Source: Amborella trichopoda
Lineage: Eukaryota > Streptophyta > Magnoliopsida > Amborellales > Amborellaceae
DNA length: 64,000 nucleotides
Assembly (NCBI RefSeq): GCF_000471905.2
Contig: NW_006499997.1
Span: forward strand, 4,762,674-4,826,673
Direction: 5' to 3'
In this document: one piece after another, positions 57,226 through 64,000 of the stretch
Layout: each line of letters opens with the position of its first letter
How positions within the stretch are numbered: position 1 is the stretch's first letter
Program-made: the position numbers and the translations under genes
Notes under the pieces: model-generated
What the model saw: the letters and a program-made list of their open reading frames with translations, nothing else
The model's database searches: none
Told to the model about the DNA's origin: nothing

Positions 57226-58240
57226 CTCAAGCAAAATAAAGGAGAGAGCCGGCTACAACTTAGTTACAGCGACACGCAAGGCATGGTCCCACGAGAACGG
57301 TAGCCAAGAATAAGCCTCGAACCTGAACGACTAAGGGAAAATGCCTGCTCGTCTAAGAGACAAAGTCTCATGCTGCCACCATGAACTTAGGAACTGGGTA
57401 GATACGCCAACCAGCATCTATCGTCATCTTTCAAAAGAAGTGAGCCCGGGCTCATACGGGTCAACCCAGCAGCGCTAAGCTCAAACCATCGCAAAGTAGG
57501 GCAGAGGCACACTTTCACCGTATGACTTCACTGAACGAATTGACGGCCATGAAGATTTTTGGCAACTTCTCTACGAGCTTGCAACCCCTCCCCGGCAGCA
57601 AAAGAGCAGCCGAAGCCTCAAACGCCGGCTAAGCCTCAATGACACCATCTTCCTACACGCAAACGTGAATGAAAGTCTGCCCTGCGAAGGGAGACAGATG
57701 CCTTGAATTCATGGATGCTGGAATCCTCAAAATAACATCTTGTTCCTCACAGAGAACTCGACCGGGTGGGAACTAAGACTAAATGGGCCCTCAAGAAAGA
57801 AGTCCAAGTTAGACACAACGAGAGGTGTGCAAAACAAATTTGGAAAGGCACAAAACCAAAGGTCACATAAGAAAATGAAATCCTTAATCATTGGAATCCC
57901 TTTTTTGATGATCTCTCGAATGCCCAAAGAATATCACAGAGAAAATACCAAAAAGGAACTAAACCTATTGCAAATAAAACACTGAAAAAGACCTTCCTCA
58001 GGCCCATAGTAAGCATAGAGACGTCAGATCAGAAAAGAAACCACCGAAGAGTTCATAAAACTAATCAGACTCCTTCCTTCATGAAAGAGATTGCTGCAAC
58101 ACGATCAAAAGAGACAAAAACGATCACAAGAAAACGAACATTAAGAATATAACAATACACCAATCGAACTCATGTTGCAAGTACCCGGAAAAGAGCTCTC
58201 AAAGTTTGACAATGGCGGTGGCCTTCACACGAAAGGATGA
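57226..58240. other. Unrecognised sequence between LTR pieces
   Basis: No domain or LTR end recognised. Frames at 57,727-57,985 on both strands look like chance. The right part (58,090-58,240) faintly resembles the pre-TATA block of family B on the plus strand. Confidence 0.3.
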
Positions 58241-58560
58241 TTTTATCATTTGCACAAAAGGGTTTAAGGGTACTTTGGTCATTATACCTATTGGGAATTT
58301 ATTTTAATTACTTTTAATTGTATTGAGGCTCAAACTTTTAGTATCCACTCCTGTTTGGTGAGAACTCTATATAAACATGCTTAAGTCAATTGTAAAAAGG
58401 GGAATTACAATTCAATAAAGAAGAGGCATTACACTTACTTTTTCTTACCATTTCTCTTAACCCTAGCACCCCAAAGATAGGAGAGAGAAAACTATTACAA
58501 GAGAGAGAAACACCACTAACTATGTGAGTACATACCTCTCTCCTATTGAAGATACCTAAT
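58241..58560 (+). mobile_element. Family B-like LTR piece with TATA box and AATAAA
   Basis: TTTTAATTACTTTTAATTGT is followed by CTATATAAACATG (58,363-58,376) and AATAAA (58,414-58,419), then GATAGGAGAGAG. This is the same order and spacing as B1 and B4. It lacks a recognisable array or LTR ends. Confidence 0.5.
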
Positions 58561-58902
58561 ACCATAGGAACTTTCTCTGTTCCCCTCTAAACGTGTAATC
58601 CCACACACGTGTGAAACCATGCAAGCACGAACATATGAAAAGACTCAAACCAATGCGTGGTCATGTCTGGCCTCCTCTCTTCCCGATCAATTTAACTGAC
58701 ACCGAGGAAACCGCCTCGCTCTCCTTTTCAACCGCTCGCAGAGGCATCGCTGGAAGATAACCAACCCAGGAGAGAAGAATTAAGATATCCATTGAAATTT
58801 AAACCTAAGAGAGGAGAAAATATTCGATAATGTTTAAAGAGATTCCCTGACTAAACCGTGCTGGTGAACACCTGGAGGGCGTTCGTAACCGATTTAAAAG
58901 GG
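58561..58902. other. No recognised feature
   Basis: Unique-looking sequence between the plus-strand LTR piece and the inverted repeat. No open frame or repeat of note. Confidence 0.35.
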
Positions 58903-58953
58903 CAATTTACTCACCTTGTCCCACGAACCCGTAGCGACAAGGTGAGTAAATTG
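58903..58953. repeat. Perfect 18-base inverted repeat with 15-base loop
   Basis: CAATTTACTCACCTTGTC (58,903-58,920) and GACAAGGTGAGTAAATTG (58,936-58,953) are exact reverse complements. The pairing extends a few bases outward with one mismatch. It sits between LTR pieces of opposite direction. Confidence 0.9.
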
Positions 58954-59214
58954 ACCTTCTCTCGTTGTAAAATCTCTCTTCTTTTTGGTAGCCTATCCGT
59001 GTTCAAGAAAGCACGAGCACTCGCATCACCCAATGCATCACACGCGTGAACCTTCAGTGGTTGTTTGAGAGAGGAATGTCTTCCTGCGCCCAGTGTGAGG
59101 ACATAAGAGAAAATTAGGCCCTGACCACTTTGATTCAAGTTTATTCTCATTTGTTATTGTTTTTCTTTTCTTTCTTCGTTGTATATTGACAAGCATGTCA
59201 ACATGAACATTTAG
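58954..59214. other. No recognised feature
   Basis: Short stretch between the inverted repeat and the inverted LTR piece. Nothing recognised; a T-rich run lies near 59,155-59,180. Confidence 0.35.
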
Positions 59215-60157
59215 CAATGAATGTGGCTCGATTTGGTGACCAAATGACCGTTTTCCAAATTAAGTATTTGATCAAAATTTGTTTTTCGATGTCCGGAATG
59301 TGTAGAAAATTTACCTCTATCGTGCGGTAAATCTAACCATCCATCACACGTAATGTTCGACTCGAGTGAAACCCATGACGTTGTGGTCGCAATGGGTCTG
59401 GTTTCAGGCCGATCCGCCATGCAAGCGTCGTGATGTGGCTTCTCAATCAAGGAGAGCGCTTGCTGGAAATTTTGTAACTTCACTTCGAATCATGATCTTC
59501 TCTTTAGTTTTTCTCTCGGCTCAGGCCATGCCATGGGGCGTATCGTATATCAAATCAATCGAGCCAACCAAATGAACATGCTCTCAAAATTTGAGCTCAT
59601 TCTGACTCAGGACGAGGAAGATATCAGCATTCAAAATTCATCCCAAATTTGAAAAATGCAATTTCCATTAATGGAAACTAGTTCACTGAGGGTGCACCGG
59701 AATAGTGTGACCTACCCGTTTTGGGTAAATTTGCCATAACTAGGTCCGAAAATATCCTATCAAGCAAGAACTTGGTCCTTAGAGATTTTAGAACTTTCTG
59801 GATCCAATGGAAGTGGTCCCATGTTCATTTGACACTCTGGTAATAGGGATGTAGTTATAAGGTCCATTTTCAACGCCCAAGAGGCCAAATTTTGAAAACT
59901 TTATTTGCATCTGCACTGCCTTAAACTCGTCGAATTACGATGAAACTTGGAAAATGATCTTAGGATACCTACAACCATGTTTTTTAGCATTCTGGAGTCA
60001 TTCTGTAAATGTCAGAAATTTCACTCTAGATCAGGGTTTATTAACCTACGGCTTCCGTAGTCCACATGTATTTTGGTACCTGCGGATCTAGGTTGCAAAT
60101 TTCTCTCTCCTTAATTGAAACGAGGATACAAGTGTTGAAAGATACCCTCAAATAACA
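59215..60157 (-). mobile_element. Family B LTR piece, inverted, start side only
   Basis: On the minus strand it starts TGTTATTTGAGGGTATC at 60,157 and continues with CACTTGTATCC and GGTACCAAAATAC words that follow the start of B2 (13,663-13,780) in order. It is traceable to about 59,215. It abuts the RT/RNase H piece on the right and so probably marks an insertion into it. The remaining LTR parts are absent. Confidence 0.6.
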
Positions 60158-61344
60158 GTCCCGATAAACAAGGGCGTGACAAGAGAAATGTAATAGGGTC
60201 TGCCCGCAAGATGAACTAAACAAAGTGTGCAAGCAAATAGTGTTTGAGCTTTTGCAGTGTAAAGATCAGAGCTAAACACATCTTCTCTATTGGAGAGTAG
60301 TTTTCTTCAAGTCCTTACATCCTTCGACTCAAATAGTATAGATTCATCTCCTTTGCTTCATCATTATTTTGGGTTAGTAAGGCACTGAGTGACTCATCTA
60401 GTGCAGTCACATAAAAGATGAGAGGCCTCACTGGTATTGGTGCAGATAGAACCGGGGTTTTCAATAGATAATTCTTGATGTCTTCGAAATCTATCACATG
60501 CTTCGTCTCACTCGAAAGCTATGTCGTTTTTCAATAAAAAGGAAAAATGTTGACACCGTCTTGAGAGGTTACAGATGAATCTCCGTATATAGGCAATCTT
60601 ACCTTGAAGAGATCTAAGATCTTACAGATTCTTTGGAGACGAAATCTCTTGAATAGCTTTAATTTTGACAGGTTCAATATCCAGACCTTGATACCTAACA
60701 ACAAATCCCAAGAATTTCCCAAATCGTACACCAAAGGCACACTTGAAAGGGTTATTGCTCCTTTTGTATGAATTTACTACGAGATCATCTACGTAGCATT
60801 TCACTTCTTCATGTAATATGTCTTCAAAGACAATGGTCATAGCCCTTTGGTAGGTGGCTTCGATGGTTTTAAGATCGAAAGGCATCACCGTGTAGCAGGA
60901 AACCCATTTAGGAGTTTAGAAGGCAATAGACTCTTCATCTTTTGGAGCCATCCTTATCTGGTTATACCCTGAATAACCATCCATAAAGAGAAGGCTTGGA
61001 AATTGGCAGTTGAGTGGAAAGTCATACTTAGGACAAGCGGCTTTCAAGTCGCAGAAATCAATGCAAACCCTGATTTGTCTATTTTTTTTCTTGATTGGCA
61101 CAACATTAGCCAGCCACTTTAGGTATTTGAATTCTCTTATAAAATTAGTTGTTTTGAGATTTTAACCTCTGCTTCAATCTGGATTTCCAAGTCAGCTCAG
61201 AATTTCCTTGATTTCTTCTTGATAGGTTTGAAGAACGGGTCAATTCCCAACTTGTGAACTGCAACCCGAGGATCAAAACCAGGCATTTCTTGATAATTCC
61301 AAGCAAATACATCTCGATTAGCTATTAGAAATTCAACATACTCC
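60158..61344 (-). pseudogene. Minus-strand Tat RT and RNase H piece
   Basis: Minus-strand RT words are EFLIANRDVFAWNYQEMPGF (61,290), RVCIDFCDLKAACPKYDFPL (61,070), MDGYSGYNQIRMAPKDEES (60,980), ATYQRAMTIVFEDILHEEV (60,850) and CYVDDLVVNS (60,800). RNase H words are LSALLTQNNDEAKEMNLYYL and SRRM (60,315-60,390). This is Tat wording, close to the element at 34,081 but a separate copy. The left edge meets an inverted LTR piece and the right edge meets the LTR at 61,345, so it has been interrupted twice. Broken. Confidence 0.7.
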
Positions 61345-62804
61345 TGTTTTAACACATTTTTGAGTACCTTGGGTCCCCGATGCAAAATAAAAGAGAAGCT
61401 GGCCAATAAAGCCCTGACATACAGTGTAATTTTTTACAGTATCATAATTACCCCAAAACAAGTGAAAACAATCTTAAGAACTTCAAAAGGCGACTTACCA
61501 AGTTTCATTGCAATCCGACATGTTTAAGGCAATGCAAACAAATAAACAGGTTTGAAAACATCAGCCTCTAACACCCTGAAACGAACCCCGTAACTAGAAG
61601 TATATTTTTGGTGCGTCAAAAGGTCATGGTACCACCACCATTGGATCTGGCACAATCGAAAATCCCTAAGGGTCTAGTTTCTACTTAAACAAACGTTTCA
61701 GGATAAAGTTATGAGTGAAACATTAAAAAAGGCTTGATCGCACGATACTCCGTGCTCAAGGGGGGAGAAAAAAAGATGAGCATTTTGATATGTGGCACAC
61801 CCTGTGAAAATTCTAGGGCTGGGAGAAAAGCTAAAGAGAAGATGACGATTCGTGAAGATAGTTGCAGAAAAATCAGCAGTAGCACGACCCACTCGAGGGG
61901 TCGTATCCCGACGCTCGCGTATCCGATTGACACAAAACCAGTTCCCTCGCATACATACTGTCCGAGGCTATGATTAGTACAAACCCTACATATGATGGAC
62001 GGCTAGATTCGACACATGAACGCGTCGAATTTGCTGCAGATGCCAGCGGTCGGAATTCAACATTCCGGTCAAAAACCCAATATGGTAAATCTTTGTTCGG
62101 GAACGAAATCGAGCTGCGTTTGTTGCAACGTGACTGTGACAGCATGCTTGGTACAATTCAGGAAAAAAATCAAAGAAATACATCAAGGAATGAGCATACT
62201 ATCGATCCGAAGTTTTCAAGATTCATATAAATTTCAAGTTGCATGATTGTGGCCTAAAAGCATGATCTGTGGCTTGAAGTTGATATCGAATTGATCGTCA
62301 TGCCGATACCAACGAGAAAGTAATCATCTTTCGGTCAAACAAGCACCGGAGCAACCCCGAATCGGCCTAGAAAAATCACGCACGTTCTAAGGCAGCAGCA
62401 GGGATTGTTTTGGAGTTTGGTGTATTGTTAGGCAGAGGTAAAACCATCATTTTGCACCGATTTTTACATTTTATTTTAATTCAAATAAATTGTAATTTTC
62501 ATCAATTAGGGTAAATTTTGGGCATCCATCCATGCATTGGGCTCAACCCTATAAGTACATGTTAAACCCCATTATAAATGAACCTTCAGTTTGATGAATA
62601 AGATTCAAAATTAAGATTTGAGATTGAGGGCCACGTCCAGAAGAGATAGAGTGGAGAGCGAAGAAAAGTCTGGTACCCTTAGGTTAAGGTAATTTTCTCT
62701 CTCCTCCTCTTGTCTCTCTCTTCCTCTTTTCTCCTCTTCTTTTTTTCTCTCTCCTCTTCCTTCTTTCTCTCTCCTCCTTTTTCTTCTCTCCCTTCCCTTT
62801 CTCG

Positions 62805-63600
62805 ACATGAACAGTGGCAAGCATCATCGAGCATGTCACACTTTCCATTTTTCTCTCCTCTCTCCTCTCTCCTTTCTTCCTCTCACTACTCTCTTTCCTC
62901 TTTCCTTCCTCTTCTTTCTTAATCTTTCCTCTCTTTCCTAATCGTCTTTCTCTGTCTCTCCTTCTCTCTCTTTATTCTTTCATGTCTCTCTTCTATCTCT
63001 CTCTCTTTGGTCATGGATGGCGGCGGAACCTATCATCGTTCATGTTCTCTCTTACTCTCTTTCTCATCTCATGGACGGTGGAACCTATCACCATCCATGC
63101 TTCTTTCTCTCTTTTATCTCCTCTTACATGGACGACGAAACCCCATCATCATCTGCGCTTCTCTCTTTTCACCCTCCTGTCATGGACGGTGAAACCCTAT
63201 CACTGTCCATGCTTCTTTCTCTTATCCTCTCTTCTCTGTCATGGACGGTGGAACCCCATTATCGTCCATGCTTCTCTCTTTTCTCCCTTTTCTGTCATAA
63301 ACGGCAGAACCCCATCGTTGTATATGCTTCTCTCTTCTCTCCCTCCTCTATCATGGATGGCGAAACCCCGTTGTTGTTCATGCTTCTCTCTTTTCTCTCT
63401 CCTCTATCGTAGATGGTGAAACCCCATCGCCATCCATGATTCTTTCTTTTTTCTCTCTTATCTGACATGGATGACGGAACCCCATTGTTGTACATGCTTC
63501 TTTCTGTGTTCTCTCTCCTCTATCTAACATAGGCGGCAGAATCCTATCGTTGTCCATGCTTCTTTCTCCCTTGCCATGGACGGCAAAACCCCATCATCGT
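62805..63600 (+). repeat. CATGGACGG dyad array of B5, ~57-base unit
   Basis: About eleven clear units from 63,010, plus weaker ones before. In the best (near 63,070 and 63,183) CATGGACGGTG pairs with CACCATCCATG or CACTGTCCATG over ten of eleven positions, with a loop of 7-8 bases, followed by a CT spacer. Confidence 0.8.
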
Positions 63601-63619
63601 CTATGTTTCTTCCCCCTTT

Positions 63620-64000
<381 letters not shown>

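Overview
The window is plant nuclear DNA from a retrotransposon-filled, probably heterochromatic region. The evidence is the LTR families (Ty3/Gypsy Tat and Tekay/Del lineages), a plant mobile domain (PMD) reading frame, plant-type primer sites and very long pyrimidine microsatellites. I found no intact host gene, no tRNA or rRNA gene and nothing bacterial. The species cannot be told from what is here; a large-genome flowering plant fits best. All elements are treated as fossils and all coding parts look broken.

Layout from left to right. 1-5,941 is the 3' part of a plus-strand Tat-like element: an antisense PMD reading frame, then a 3.8 kb tandem-repeat-rich tail (segment E1). It is followed by a long LTR of 'family B' (5,942-9,467). 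9,468-11,225 is a second LTR-like repeat (family D). 11,226-13,662 is AT-rich and holds a small LTR-like sequence with a 174-base tandem duplication. 13,663-17,376 is another family B LTR that looks solo. 17,377-18,665 is unrecognised sequence ending in a 40-base duplication and a poly-C run. 18,666-26,369 is a minus-strand Tat element (LTR piece, PMD tail, protease, gag), cut at 26,370 by a plus-strand element with LTR, primer site, gag, RT, two RNase H regions and integrase (26,370-37,330) and a second copy of the tail (E2, to 41,888). 41,889-43,201 is a minus-strand Tat gag piece. 43,227-54,421 is a complete-layout Tekay/Del chromovirus with two 3.3-3.4 kb LTRs and an assembly gap. 54,422-61,344 is a mosaic of LTR pieces in both directions plus a minus-strand Tat RT/RNase H piece. 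61,345-64,000 is a further family B LTR that runs off the window in a (CT)n tract.

The most interesting pattern is inside the LTRs. Family B LTRs share a TATA box, an AATAAA about 50 bases later, a block resembling a splice donor and, near the LTR end, a block resembling a splice acceptor. Between these blocks lies a CT-rich array whose repeat unit differs from copy to copy. Most units nevertheless carry an imperfect inverted repeat separated by pyrimidine spacer. The unrelated Tekay LTRs also carry arrays, one with a clear hairpin in each 68-base unit. This looks like repeated, independent turnover of hairpin-plus-pyrimidine arrays in LTR leaders. The structures are read by eye; whether they do anything is inference.
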